Shown: piece after piece, positions 1 to 11,530 of the stretch
Layout of the letters: every line of letters starts with the position of its first letter
How positions within the stretch are numbered: the first letter of the stretch is position 1
Assembly: GCA_963662155.1 (NCBI GenBank)
Contig: OY759261.1
Coordinates: forward strand, 33,192,459 to 33,256,458
Length of the DNA stretch: 64,000 nucleotides
Reading direction: 5' to 3'
From: Lamellibrachia columna
Taxonomy: Eukaryota > Annelida > Polychaeta > Sabellida > Siboglinidae
Program-made: the position numbers and the translations under genes
Notes under the pieces: model-generated
What the model saw: only the letters and a program-made list of their open reading frames with translations
What the model was told of the DNA's origin: nothing
The model's database searches: none

Positions 1-871
1 GTCGTGGTCCTACAGGCATGGCAGACACAGTGACATTTGCCACAGCAGCAGGAACTGTTTGTACATCACAGAAAGCATTGTGCACGACCTGGTACCGTGC
101 AGTATGCCAACGGGTGTGTGACAACATTTCATCGTACACACTCAGTCCTTGCTGTCTGCGCATGGCAAAGATGTAGCAGCATGGCAACAGCATCCGTTGG
201 TTGAAGGAGCAGGAACACTCACTGCACGTGGTCGTCTCTCCTGACACCTGGCCGTCTTCAATGCACACTGAATCAGTCTTGTGCAGTTCAGTGCGCACAA
301 GTCCGGCAGGGTAGGGGAGTAGATGACGACTGTACTGCGCACTAATCGAATCACCTATCGCATGCACAGACACCTTCGAAATGCAGTTGAGTGCAACACT
401 GTCACGCTCAACTCGCAGGCAGGCAATGATTGTTCGCAGTTCTCTGAAGAAATCTCCCAGATTTGCGAAAGACGAACACACACTCTTGATCTTTTGGTTG
501 ATGGATTCCAGTCGGTTGTTTGTCCTGTTGCCGAAGGTGCTTGTCGTTACAAAGCTGTTGACCCATTCATGGCGAATGAGGTGCCAGTTCGTCTCAAAGT
601 AGGACACTACACGGTGCAGCCCTGTTTCATGCAGTTGCTGTCGCAGTTGTTCGTAGGTCTCTTGTGATTTGGTGTACGCCACTTTCTGGAGAAGGTCCAG
701 TACCAAATAGCGTTCAGCGGGTCGGATCGCCATGGCAGTGGTAGTCACCTCTCTGCAGAAACTGCGCAACACGTGAAAAAGGCACAGCTGCAACGTCACA
801 TGTGGAAAGGCATGTTGCAGGGCCATGCGCAAAACTGTCGGTGCAATAGTGCCACAACTATTGTACCGACT
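1..871 (-). CDS. ZSWIM1/3-like (MULE-type plus SWIM domain) protein, 3' part, runs off window start
   Basis: One open frame of about 290 codons runs on the minus strand from 871 to base 1 without a stop. Its first part (about 830-400) has the block A-F-P-H-V-x-L-Q-L-C-L-F-H-V typical of the end of a MULE/ZSWIM DDE-like core, followed by F-E-T-N-W-H...W-V and F-G-N-R-T-N-N-R-L-E-S, a signature of ZSWIM1/ZSWIM3-like proteins. Around 225-170 comes a SWIM-like zinc motif, C-S-C-S-F-N-Q-R-M-L-L-P-C-C-Y-I-F-A. The family has C-x-C...P-C-x-H; here the last ligand is Tyr instead of His. An in-frame stop at 872-874 blocks extension upstream. Either the frame begins at a splice acceptor near 871-857 or the copy is 5'-truncated; the first Met is at 826. 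The C-terminus lies outside the window. It could be a host ZSWIM gene exon or a domesticated or decayed transposase. Family assignment is fairly firm, function is not. Confidence 0.7.
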
Positions 872-1176
872 TTAGGTGCAATATACACTTCGTATTATTT
901 ATGTTGTCCTCTTCCAATAAATCGTCCTCGTATAAAATACTGCTCTGCGATGCCGTCGACGGCCCCAATATTACTCTTGTACGATACTGTCAATTAAATG
1001 TCGTTGTTTTTTGTTATCGTTTTGATACATACCGTGTTTAAACAGAACTTTACTGGTGTCGGCCTTCGACTTCGTTTACATTTCGCAAATGCTTAGGTGA
1101 TACTACCACAAAAAAGGCTAACAAAGGCCACTGGCAGCCGCTGCCCTGGCACTGGTCGACGTATGCTGCTTCTAGG

Positions 1177-1223
<47 letters not shown>

Positions 1224-1334
1224 GCATTGTGTAGATGAGCTACGAAAAACTTTAAAAGTTATTGCGCTAATGGCATGATATTTGTTTTAATAAAAAAAAT
1301 TCTAAGTGTGACTTTATAAGTATAACTAAAAAAG
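872..1334. other. Non-coding stretch with one (TA)n tract
   Basis: No open frame or known repeat is recognised apart from a pure (TA)n microsatellite at about 1179-1222. This may be intron or flank of the minus-strand ZSWIM-like sequence. Confidence 0.5.
1179..1222. repeat. (TA)n microsatellite
   Basis: About 22 uninterrupted TA dinucleotides. Confidence 0.95.
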
Positions 1335-1402
1335 ATGTAATAGACGGGAATCGAACACGCGCTGTCTGGTGGCAGGCGAACATTCTAAACCATCCAATTT
1401 CA
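1335..1402 (-). pseudogene. tRNA-Gly(GCC)-like relic (tRNA pseudogene or SINE head)
   Basis: On the minus strand the segment reads TGGTTTAGAATG, then TTCGCCTGCCAC (the anticodon-arm sequence of tRNA-Gly-GCC), then GTGTTCGATTCCCG, a good RNA polymerase III B box and T-arm. The D-loop is shortened and the acceptor-stem halves (AAATTGG and TATTACA) do not pair, so it should not be a working tRNA. A tRNA-derived SINE head is the alternative. Confidence 0.5.
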
Positions 1403-2300
1403 CCCGATTACGTTTTCGTTCGGGTGTATATTCATGTAAGTCTTTACATACATGTGGCGCAACCCAACGTCAAGAAAACGGGAGTTTGTAGAAACGCGGG
1501 GATAATGGAGAAAACGGCGAGTTTGAAGAAACGCAGTAAAAAATTAAAAGAAAGGCGAGTTTGTAGAAACGCGAGACGTCGCCCAGCCGCTAGGAACGCT
1601 ACAGTAGATAAGCGGAAACCGCGAGAAATGCGCGAGGATTGCAGATTATGTCATGTTATGGGCTTCACAGTCAGTTGTTCAAAACCTCGTAATATGCGTA
1701 ATGTGCTTGTGCTACATTGGCCCGATAACTCAACGTGCCTTGTTAAACATTTCGTATGTTGACTGGTTGCAAGATCGAACGTTGAAGGTAAATATTGCGG
1801 GCAATAATTCCACACCAACTCAGGACATTACTTTTTAGTTGCAAGAGAGTAGAGACATGAAGTGTCCCGAAAATTCTGGTCACGTGATACATGGGTGCCG
1901 TTTTGTTTACAAACATTATGTAGCGTTCTCCTTGATGTCGATCTTCTTGATCTTGATAAACAATCTGCAAATTCCCAACAGGGACATCACGCAGATGGAG
2001 CTAGCTACGCATTTAACAGGCAGCGCCTCTAGTCTATTCCGAAATATGTTATAGAGCCTGCTGAGTTTGCAACATTAATGACGGGATGTTGATTGTTGTA
2101 CATTTGATCTAGCATTCTAGGCCCTTCAACAAAAAATAAATAACATGATAGAACATTGGCAATTGATTTAAGTGAAAGGTGACATGTAAAGGAATCAAAA
2201 ACTTTTAATTTTATTAATATATCTTGATTAGATACAAAGTCAAGATATTGCGATTTTAATATGGTAAAAAATCTAAAAAAAATTGTATCTGGTATACAGG
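1403..2300. other. No recognisable gene
   Basis: AT-rich sequence. A 112-codon frame at 1424-1762 is basic and low-complexity, with three imperfect copies of GAGTTTGTAGAAACGCG near 1480-1575, and matches nothing I know. Confidence 0.4.
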
Positions 2301-2307
2301 TTACAGG

Positions 2308-2800
2308 CAAAAGACTGATTTTTTTTCAATACATGTATGATAAAAATGGCATAACTTTTTTAGGGTATTTTGTACATATATTTTATAATTATTTATGAGT
2401 TGCAAGCACATTAAGTAGGGTCATAAATATACATATTCCAGTCATGTAACATTAATAGTAACTCAGTTAATGCAATTAATAATTCAATATTGGCTAATTA
2501 GTGCATGAGGTGAACATACCGACACAGTCTGATAAAAGGCCATAACTTCTATGATTATGAAGATAGTTGTATTATTTATTCCTGTTTTACAAACACACTA
2601 AACATGGTCATAAATATTCATCACACAGTCATTTCATGACTCAACTGATGCAATATTGGCTAATTAGTGCACAAACTCAACAGGCCAACACCTTTTGATA
2701 AATGTTTAGGTTATATCCAGAACAGCTCTGGAAATAAGCACTAATCAAAGGCTTGTTTCCAGAGCTTCTCTGAAAATAAGCCTGTGATCAGCCCTTATTT
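2308..2800. repeat. Dispersed repeat, two diverged copies in tandem plus tail
   Basis: Two ~200-bp segments (about 2310-2530 and 2530-2710) share the landmarks GGCATAACTT or GGCCATAACTT, then ACACATTAAGTAGGGTCATAAATAT or its variant, then AATATTGGCTAATTAGTGCA. A tail at 2710-2800 has TTTCCAGAGCTTCTCTGAAAATAAGCC. A related segment recurs at 10865-11170. No coding capacity; family unknown. Confidence 0.7.
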
Positions 2801-2984
2801 TTAAACAACATATATAAACAACAAATAATTCTTCAACTGTTTGCCAATAAGGCTATCTATTACAGGAATATTTATTACATTCTGAGCATGGATTTTAATT
2901 ACGCATATAGTAATACTATTCACAGAGTTGCATGGGAAAATGTAATTACATTCCATTAACGTTAATGTATAAAAATATTTATTT

Positions 2985-4855
2985 ACAAAATACACATGCA
3001 GTGTGGACCAACCAATGTATTTTGTGTAAGGACTGCATCTCCGATTAGACCTACACATACAGTGTGGATCAACCAATTTATGTTGTGCAAAGACTGCATC
3101 TGCAATTAGACTTACACATGTAGTGTGGACCAACCAATTTATGTTGTGTAAGGACTGTATCTGCAATTAAACCTACACATGCAGTTTGGACCAACCAATT
3201 TATGTTGTGTAAGGACTGTGTCTGCAATTAAACCTACACATGCAGTGTGGATCAACCAATTTATGTTGTGTAAGGACTGTATCTGCAATTAGAACTACAC
3301 ATGTAGTGTGGACCAACCAATTTATGTTGTGTAAGGACTGTATCAGAAATTAAACCTACACATGCAGTGTGGATCAACCAATTTATGTTGTGTAAGGACT
3401 GTATCTGCAATTAGAACTACAGATGCAGTGTGGATCAACCAATTTATGTTGTGTAAGGACTGTATCTGCAATTAGAACAGCACATGTAGTGTGGACCAAC
3501 CAATTTATGTTGTGTAAGGACTGCATCTGCAATTAGACCTACACATGTAGTGTGGACCAACCACATGTAGTGCGGACCAACCAATTTATGTTGTGTAAGG
3601 ACTGTATCTGCAATTAGAACTACACATGCAGTGTGGACCAACCAGTTTATGTTGTGTAAGGACTGTATGCGCAATTATACCTACACCTACACATGTAGTG
3701 TGGACCAACCAATTTATGTTGTGTAAGGACTGTATCTGCAATTAGAACTACAGATGCAGTGTGGACCAACCAATTTCTGTTGTGTAAGGACTGTATGTGC
3801 AATTAGACCTACACCTACACATGTAGAGTGAACCAATCAATTTATGTTGTGTAAGAACTGTATCTGCAATTAGAACTACACATGTAGTGTGGACCAACCT
3901 GTTTCTGTTGTGTAAGGACTGTATGTGCAATTAGACCTACACCTACACATGTAGTATGAACCAATCAATTTATGTTGTGTAAGGACTGTATCTGCAATTA
4001 GAACTACACATGTAGTGTGGACCAACCTGTTTCTGTTGTGTAAGGACTGTATGTGCAATTAGACCTACACCTACACATGTAGTGTGGACCAACCAATTTA
4101 TGTTGTGTAAGGACTGTATCTGCAATTAGACCTACACCTACACATGTAGAGTGAACCAACCAATTTATGTTGTGTAAGGACTGTATGTGCAATTAGACCT
4201 ACACCTACACATGTAGTGTGAACCAATCAATTTATGCTGTGTAAGGACTGTATCTGCAATTAGAACTACACATGCAGTGTGGACCAACCAATTTATGCTG
4301 TGTAAGGACTGTATCTGCAATTAGACCTACACATGTATTGTGGACCAACCAATTTTATGTTGTGTAAGGACTGTATCTGCAATTATACCTACACCTACAC
4401 ATGTAGTGTGAACCAATCAATTTATGTTGTGTAATGACTGTATCTGCAATTAGAACTACACATGCAGTGTGGACCAACCAATTTATTTTGTGTAAGGACT
4501 GTATCTGCAATTAGACCTACACCTACACATGTAGTGTGAACCAATCAATTTATGTTGTGTAAGGACTGTATCTGCAATTAGAGCTACACGTGCAGTGTGG
4601 ACCAACCAAGTTATGTTGTGTAAGGACTGTGTGTGCAATTAGACCTACACATGTAGTGTGGACCAACCAATTTTATGTTGTGTAAGGACTGTATCTGCAA
4701 TTATACCTACACCTACATATATAGTGTGAACCAATCAGTTTATGTTGTGTAAGGACTGTATCTGCAATTAGAACTACACATGCAGTGTGGACCAACCAAT
4801 TTATTTTGTGTAAGTACTGTATTTGCAATTAGAACTACACATGTTACAACACTAA
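2985..4855. repeat. ~61-67 bp minisatellite, about 29 units
   Basis: The unit core is TGTGGACCAACCAATTTATG then TTGTGTAAGGACTGTATCTG then CAATTAGACCTACACATGTAG. Spacing is 61 bp where measured; units with an extra ACCTAC hexamer are longer, and one near 3560 is shortened. Short minus-strand frames across it are by-products of the repeat. Confidence 0.95.
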
Positions 4856-6559
4856 AAAATTAAACTTTTCAAGTATAACCTCAAACGTCTATGGTACCAA
4901 TTGTATTTATAATAGAATAATGATCTGACTGTGCTCATACAACTAACACAGGCAAGTGTGAAATTGTGAAGCATTAGATAGCTCATAGTCTGTGTCACTT
5001 CCACCAGAATGTCTGTCTGTGTTACATGACTGTATTTCATTTAGGCATAGATGAAAACATAGTTTGTTACATTTGCATTGGTAAATTATATATAAGTACA
5101 AATGAAGGTGAAGAGTTCTGTTCAGTCACATACCACAGGTCATGCATGATTCTTGTAAGGGTAATGTGTGACATCCTGAGTTGTCACTGCACTTCTTATG
5201 AAACACTACATTAACAAGCACATTATCTTTGGTATAATTTCATCTGGACAATTGGTTTGTTTTCACATACAATACTATCACATTATCACACTCCTCCATC
5301 TTTTCATTAAGACAACCATATTTTTTGTATATACTGCCATCTTTTTGTAAAGACTACCACCTTTTAGTTCACACTACAATCTCTTGGTACATCTGACTGT
5401 TTACAGTGTCATTATCTTAGTGAAACACTTATATTTGGGTAATATGTAGCATCCTATATTTTCATTTCACTTCTGGAACAATGTAGCAATACATCAACAA
5501 GCTCATTATCCATGGCATAGTCTGCTGTGTCGTGTAGACAGTTCTTTTCCAAGTGTCATAGTATTACGTTGTGAAGCTAATATATATATGCTAATATATG
5601 GAACAAAATAAGATTGATTCAAAATAATTTTTGATTCACTAAAGATGATAGTTTCGCAAGATATGTGGAATTTGTTTAAACACTATGTCACGTTTAACAT
5701 ATCACTTTTCACATAGTAGTTTATTGTGTTGAAACACTGCAAGGTACTCTAGTAACATTTGCATGTACACCACATGTCAGTAATTAGATTAGTTATTGTA
5801 GCAAGTTTTTCTATGCAATAAAAAGGTAAGCATCAGGTGCTGTACTACATCTGATAGACTCAGTCTAACTGCTTCCTTTTAGTGCATGTCTGTCAATATA
5901 AATTGTTCGGTTTTTAATGTAGTCTGGCACAGTTGAAGTGTCATCAAGTGAAGCAGTTCTCACAACACCCAATTCTGATTACCTTTCCTAGGCTGGCAGG
6001 TAGGGTTGGTGCGTGTCTCTTTCTCTGACTCCTTGTCCAGTCGGGCATGCACATACTCTCTAGTGAGTTGCCTGAGCCTGACCCATTATAGCAACAGGTA
6101 CATCCTTTGCCAAAGCCTTAGCATTCTGCATAACACAGTGTTATCCATTTAATAACATTCAACTGCAATATTCCGCCAGCTCATATCATTAGTATTATGT
6201 CGTGGTATCTGTGCAAAGCATATTACGGAACATAGGTTTTTGTACATTTGGTACTTTTGTGTGTGTTGGTAATTATGTATGAATATTTATGTTCTATGTG
6301 TTGATAGTTTTATCAAAAGACATGCATTGAACTTATTGTAAATTTGTACATGTACATCTCTATTTGTATTTGTTGTATATGGGTTAAATAAATGATTAAT
6401 ATCAGTATTACTATGTAAACAGATTGGAATGTAAATTGAACAATGATATAAATTAACAGATAAATAATTGTTGTCAGGTTATTTAACATAAGGACAAATA
6501 TCCCACACCTTGATCCATCTACTTGCTGTCTGCACGGCCGGCATGGGGTCTATTACATA
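4856..6559. other. No recognisable gene
   Basis: AT-rich, without long frames or repeats I can name. Confidence 0.4.
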
Positions 6560-6647
6560 CAATTTATTACTATTACGTCTTCCTGTTTCTATTACTATTA
6601 CATTAATTCTAATATATTACTATTACCAGGATATATATATATATATG

Positions 6648-6717
<70 letters not shown>

Positions 6718-6760
6718 AATATATATAATCTATATATATATTACTATTACTGGGTCGTTA
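6560..6760. repeat. TATTACTATTAC-rich stretch with (TA)n
   Basis: Several TATTACTATTAC blocks surround a (TA)n tract of about 80 bp (about 6631-6714). Similar TATTACTATTAC blocks recur at 8130-8180. Confidence 0.9.
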
Positions 6761-7578
6761 TTGCTAGCGCTGAATGTCATTTAACTATTTTTTTGATGGG
6801 TCTATGAATCCGAGAATTGCGTACTGGGTGTATGAACTCGGTCGTTGTAATACTAGCTAAACATACATGTGTATACCATTTGAAAATCTGAGGTGAGAAC
6901 CTTTGTCCAAATTTGAACAAAGGGTCTGTGTGGCAATGTTACCATGTGGCGATTGGCAATTTGAAAAAAAGAACTGAGAAGTTTGGTTCAAATCAGTGCT
7001 TACTTTGAATTCAATACAGATTGCAGCTCCTTCTCTGAGATAACATGTGTTGCCTGCCTGCACATATCTGAAACCATGCCCTTTGTGTGTGCTAGGAATG
7101 TGTGAAGCCATAGCCACCCCAATGGGGCATCTCAACAATTAGTAATTGGCTTGCTACTCCTGCATTGTTTCATTGAGGTATTTCTGAATTTATCAAATTA
7201 TCAGCCTACATGTCTTTTCATATTGTTTGAATAATGGCTCAGCCATTGTCTATGCATTGTTTACAATTACTATCAGTTGGAATAACATGCAAACAAACCT
7301 GATATTTTGTGAGTTTGCAGCAGAAGATGTACACTGTAATAGAAAAGTAATATACTTTATGTTTCCTGTGGTGTCGGATGCGTAGAGAGACGCTGGTCTA
7401 GTTTCAAGTGTGGCCGCAGCTCGTTTGATATAGGAATAAGGGAGGTGGATACATAAGTAAAGGTTGGTAAAGGGCATATTTTAATGCCAGGTTGTATTCA
7501 TCACAAGTACACCAGTAAACATAATAATTGTACAAGTCGATTATAACCAGTTATTGATGTACCCAATAAAACAACAGT
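6761..7578. other. No recognisable gene
   Basis: Short frames only (for example 6857-7138 and 7250-7477, both minus) with no family features. Confidence 0.4.
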
Positions 7579-7586
7579 GTATGCAC

Positions 7587-8000
7587 CAGGGTTGAAAAAA
7601 ATCATGATTTAAAAAAAACAATAAAAAAAATCGGATTTTTTTAATTTAAATAGGATTTTTTTATTTATTTGATTTGTTTCATTTATTTGATTTAAAAAAA
7701 ATCTGGTATACACAATGTCATAAAATATTTTACTATCAGGCTATCTGGTGTCAATACAGCTACACAAGTGTGCGCACTTTGTGCTTTTGTATTAAAAAAC
7801 ACACAAAACTTTGTTGATCTCGATGCTTGTAAACAATTATTTGTGTTAAATTCATATAAATAAGCAATTAAAAAAACCGGAAGTAAAAAAAAAATCAAAT
7901 CAATGATTTTTTTATTTTTTGGTAGCGATTTAAATCATGATTTAAATCAATGATTTAAATCAAATGATTTAAATCAAATGATTTAAATCAAACAACCCTG
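7587..8000. mobile_element. hAT-type non-autonomous element (MITE), 414 bp
   Basis: The element begins CAGGGTTG and ends CAACCCTG, a perfect 8-bp core terminal inverted repeat of the CAGGG type usual for hAT transposons. It is flanked on both sides by the identical octamer GTATGCAC (7579-7586 and 8001-8008), an 8-bp target-site duplication as hAT transposases make. The interior is A/T-rich with repeated GATTTAAATC palindromes and has no coding capacity, so it depended on a transposase supplied in trans. The intact TSD suggests a fairly recent insertion. Confidence 0.92.
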
Positions 8001-8008
8001 GTATGCAC

Positions 8009-9110
8009 ACAACCAATTAAACTGGTAATCACCATAATACATCAAAGGTGAGGGGCTACCTGCCACAGGCACTACTCCATAGAGAGAAGTGCCACCCCCA
8101 AGTAATATATTGCTATTCCTTTTGAAAAAAAATCATCTATTACTATTACAGAAAAAAACGTCTATTACATATTACTATTACCCCATGCCTGCTTCAGGGC
8201 ATGTCGCATGTTTCCCATTCAGCCCGTTCTTTCTACTTCCTCTGAGCATATCTTCATGTAATCTCTGCAATGTCAAAGTTGCAGAAATGTCAGTATTTTT
8301 GTGTAAATGCGCAGTTGTATAAATACACTTATCAAAAGTTGTTTCAGTAATACTTTCCTCTTTCCATCCCTCTGTAATAAATATGAGCACTCCCTATATG
8401 CATAAGCAGGGATACCTACATGAGGCTCTTCTTTGATAATGGTTGTTATGCCATGGAAGGTTCTGTTGCTGCCATTAAACGCCATGATTTGTGCTAGTGT
8501 AAATAAGCAGGGCTTTTTTATGAAAACAAGACATTCTCAATAGAAATAAAAATGACGACATGACAGCTCATGACTGAATTAAAATAAAATGTATTTCATT
8601 TGTACACAATATCACACAGAGTTTTAAGAGGAGATGCAACATTTCAGTGACTATGTCCATGCCAGAGGTATTTTTGTACAAAGAGCAATACCGGTCGGAA
8701 TTTAACCAACCACTACAACTGAGACATTTGTATCTTCCCTCAGAGCTACGAACAGAGGATACAAGCTTCTTTGTCTTACTTCACATGTGTATCAGGGTGC
8801 AATAAAAGTAATATATACTGATTATTTGCACAGTTCTGCAATTTTTTTATGGCATCTTTATATTTGTGTTACATATATGTGGACTAGACACATGCTGCCT
8901 AGTCTAAGTGGCTTCTAATTAACGCTGTTTATCAAATTCCAGCTATCAATCTTAATAACCATTGACTAGAACATAGTGTCACCATTGACTAGAACATAGT
9001 GTCAAGTTATCTAAGGCTTCCTGTAATATATTCTGCTCAGATGGACTACTGATTTTTGTAAATAACTTTATGCGAGCAAATATACATCTGAAAGGGCATT
9101 TATATATAAA
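8009..9110. other. No recognisable gene
   Basis: TATTACTATTAC blocks at 8130-8180 and a 23-bp direct duplication (ACCATTGACTAGAACATAGTG) near 8960-9005. Nothing else recognised. Confidence 0.4.
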
Positions 9111-9119
9111 ACAGATATG

Positions 9120-9572
9120 ATCGGTCCTAGGACATTCCAGCATCTAAAACTCTGGTCAATGAATGCATAATATTTAGCAGTTATAATATGTCTTAATAAA
9201 TCCAAACTTGTGAATAAAAAAATTTCTATAATACAGTGTTCCCTGCATTTACACACTTTGCTTATAGTTATTAGACTAACGTCTATATTTCCTTATAGTT
9301 ATTAGACTAACATCTATATTTCATTTACACACTATGCTTATAGTTATTAGACTAACGTCTATATTTCATTTCATGTTTTTTCTTCTTAAATATAGAACAA
9401 ATCCTTTCTGGTTTCAATTCCTTTTGTATTTTTATGCCAAAAGTTAGTTAAATGTCTTAGCTAGTGGTATACATAACTGTACAGATAGTTCTTTTACAAA
9501 TCTAGGGTGAACACTGTGTGGTCCTACTGATTTATTGACTGTAAAGTTTTCCTCCGTTTGAATACCTCTCTG
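9120..9572 (-). mobile_element. Decayed LINE reverse-transcriptase fragment, minus strand
   Basis: Minus-strand translation gives N-K-S-V-G-P-H-S-V-H-P-R-F-V-K-E-L (about 9535-9480), the classic RT entry motif S-V-G-P-D-G-[VI]-H-P-R of jockey-superfamily LINEs. Next comes P-L-A-K-T-F-N, and further on (9210-9128) F-G-F-I-K, the start of the H-G-F-x-K-G-R block. The part at 9128-9210 is visibly related to the 104-bp unit of the array at 26937-31172. Stops and shifts show it is dead. A ~60-bp segment (TTATAGTTATTAGACTAACGTCTATATTTC) is repeated about three times at 9262-9370 inside it. Confidence 0.75.
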
Positions 9573-9574
9573 TC

Positions 9575-10490
9575 TCCTCATTGATACAGATGTCACATCT
9601 AGTGTCCCACAGGGTTCAGCTCTAGCTCCTGTCCTCTTCTTGCTCTACAGAAATGACATAGACGGGAACATCAGATCTCCAATATACATATTTTTGCAGT
9701 TGGCAATATTATATAATCATAAAATTTCTACCAAAACTGATCACAAAATTCTCCAAACTGACCTCAGCCAACTACAAACGTGGTTAGACAAATGGCAAAT
9801 GGAATTTAACGTATCTAAATGTGTCCACCTTCCAATAACAAACAAAATTAAACCCAGCTCACACAAGTACTTAGTTTTTGGCCAGCCACTTTCTACAGTA
9901 TCCAGCTACTCATAAAAATTGGATTCCAAATTAACCTGGACAAATCATGTCATTGACATAGCTTCAAAAGTTCTAGGCGTCATTAAAAGAACTCTTGGCC
10001 CATGTAAAGTTGTAAACCCAAAGTTAAGGAAACAGCCTACAACATACTAGTCCGACCAAAGCTCGAATACTCGTCACCCATATGGAATCTCCACATTATC
10101 TCACAAGTTAAAAGTCTTGAAAGAGTACACCACCGTGATGCCAGATTTGTTAAAATGGCTGTAGATGAAACACGAATCCAACAGATCTAATCACTGCCCT
10201 TGGATAGCCAACCCTTGAACAACGACGTACTATTAAACAAGCCACAACTTTCTACAAAATTCTAGATAACATAATTGAGATCACCACCTCTCCAGGCCTA
10301 TTAACCCGCTCTTGAACCCGTGGACAATACAGAGCCCCCAGGTGTCATGTAAATGCAATGACCTTTTCATTTTTTACCCGAGTAATTCGTATATGGAATA
10401 TGACCCCACCAAAACAACTATCTATGAAAGTGTGAGGCATGACAGTGACAGTTTCTATACACCCAACGAAACATATTAAACATTTTCAAC
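9575..10490 (+). mobile_element. Decayed jockey-superfamily LINE RT fragment, plus strand
   Basis: Translation gives S-V-P-Q-G-S-A-L-A-P-V-L-F-L-L-Y at 9602-9650 (RT motif B, family form V-P-Q-G-S-V-L-G-P). It continues with a thumb-like T-D-L-S-Q-L-Q-T-W-L-D-K-W-Q-M-E-F-N-V-S-K-C and, after stops and frame changes, K-L-D-S-K-L-T-W-T-N-H-V-I-D-I-A-S-K. The F-A-D-D active-site block is missing or replaced near 9690. It lies directly against the opposite-strand LINE fragment at 9120-9572. Confidence 0.8.
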
Positions 10491-10519
10491 TGACACTTTT
10501 TTTACCTATTTAAACTGTA

Positions 10520-10750
10520 GTGTGTGGTAGCTGTTTCTGTATACCCAACTAAACCTATTCAACATTGTCAATGGACATTTACTTAAACTAGTGTGTGGTA
10601 GCTGTTTCTGTACACCCAACTAAACCTATTCAACATTGTCAATGGACATTTACTTAAACTAGTGTGTGGTAGCTGTTTCTGTACACCCAACTAAACCTAT
10701 TCAACATTGTCAATGGACATTTACTTAAACTAGTGTGTGGTAGCTGTCTA
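10520..10750. repeat. 71-bp tandem repeat, about 3.3 units
   Basis: Unit starts at GTGTGTGGTAGCTGTTTCTG and contains CAACATTGTCAATGGACATT. Successive starts at 10591 and 10662 give 71 bp, and the copies are nearly identical. It lies just past the LINE fragment. Confidence 0.95.
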
Positions 10751-10864
10751 TGGAGTGTAAGGCATGATGGACAGTTCTATCATTGACAAAATCATCTGAG
10801 CTAATGAATGAACCAGCTCTGAAATGGTGGGGGAAATATTACCACCTGTATTTTGATTGGTTAA

Positions 10865-11170
10865 ATCAGCTTCCGGTTTGCTCGGGAAATAACGAATTAT
10901 CGGCTGTTATTTCCAGATCTGCTCAGAAAATAGCCAGTGCGTTTAAAAAAAGGCCATAACTTCCATCATTATGAAGATATTTGTATAATTTGTTCAGGGT
11001 TTCAAAACGCATTAAGTAGGGTCAAAAATATACATCACAGTCATTTTATGATTATTCAGTTAACAAGTCAACGATGGCTAATTAACATGCTATGTCAACA
11101 GATCAACACATTTCAATAAAAAGTTATAGCTTCCATGAATATGAAGACATTTGTATAAGTTTGGTAAAGC
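10865..11170. repeat. Second locus of the 2.3-kb dispersed repeat
   Basis: Shares with 2308-2800 the landmarks GGCCATAACTTCCATCATTA, CGCATTAAGTAGGGTCAAAA, GGCTAATTA and a flank like TTTCCAGATCTGCTCAGAAAATAGCC. Here the GAAAATAGCC flank lies before the ~200-bp core, and a partial second core begins at 11120. Confidence 0.7.
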
Positions 11171-11403
11171 TTGAGCTTTCTGTCTCTGCCAAATAATATT
11201 ATATATAAAGGACAACAAAATATTCTTGCATGGTGACAACTTTTCTAATAATCTGATTGCACTCAATCAATGAAATAATTGTTAACTAGTGATTTAGAAT
11301 ATATCTTGCATAGTTTAAAAAAAAAATTTCAATCATTGAAAAATTACATAATCATTTCATTATTCTAGTAACTTAGCACAGCCAGGCCCAACAAGTGTAA
11401 TCA
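11171..11403. other. No recognisable gene
   Basis: AT-rich, nothing recognised. Confidence 0.4.
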
Positions 11404-11530
11404 ATGTCAATCAATCAATCTTTTATTTCAGACCAAAGAATACATGCAATATACATTATCCATTGTCCATATACTACTTGATATAGTAATAAGAAAATAA
11501 AAAATTACATAAAAATAAACGAAAATGTAC
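11404..11530 (-). mobile_element. LINE 3' tail fragment
   Basis: On the minus strand it reads GGTCTGAAATAAAAGATTGATTGATTG, a polyadenylation-like AATAAA followed by a (TGAT)n terminus, as in many L2/jockey-superfamily LINE 3' ends. No coding part remains. Confidence 0.5.

Noticed and set aside
323..667. Plus-strand 114-codon frame at the window start
   Set aside because: It is the antisense shadow of the minus-strand ZSWIM-like frame, which has recognisable motifs.
1424..1762. 112-codon basic frame
   Set aside because: Internal short repeats, no recognised domain, no promoter or splice context.
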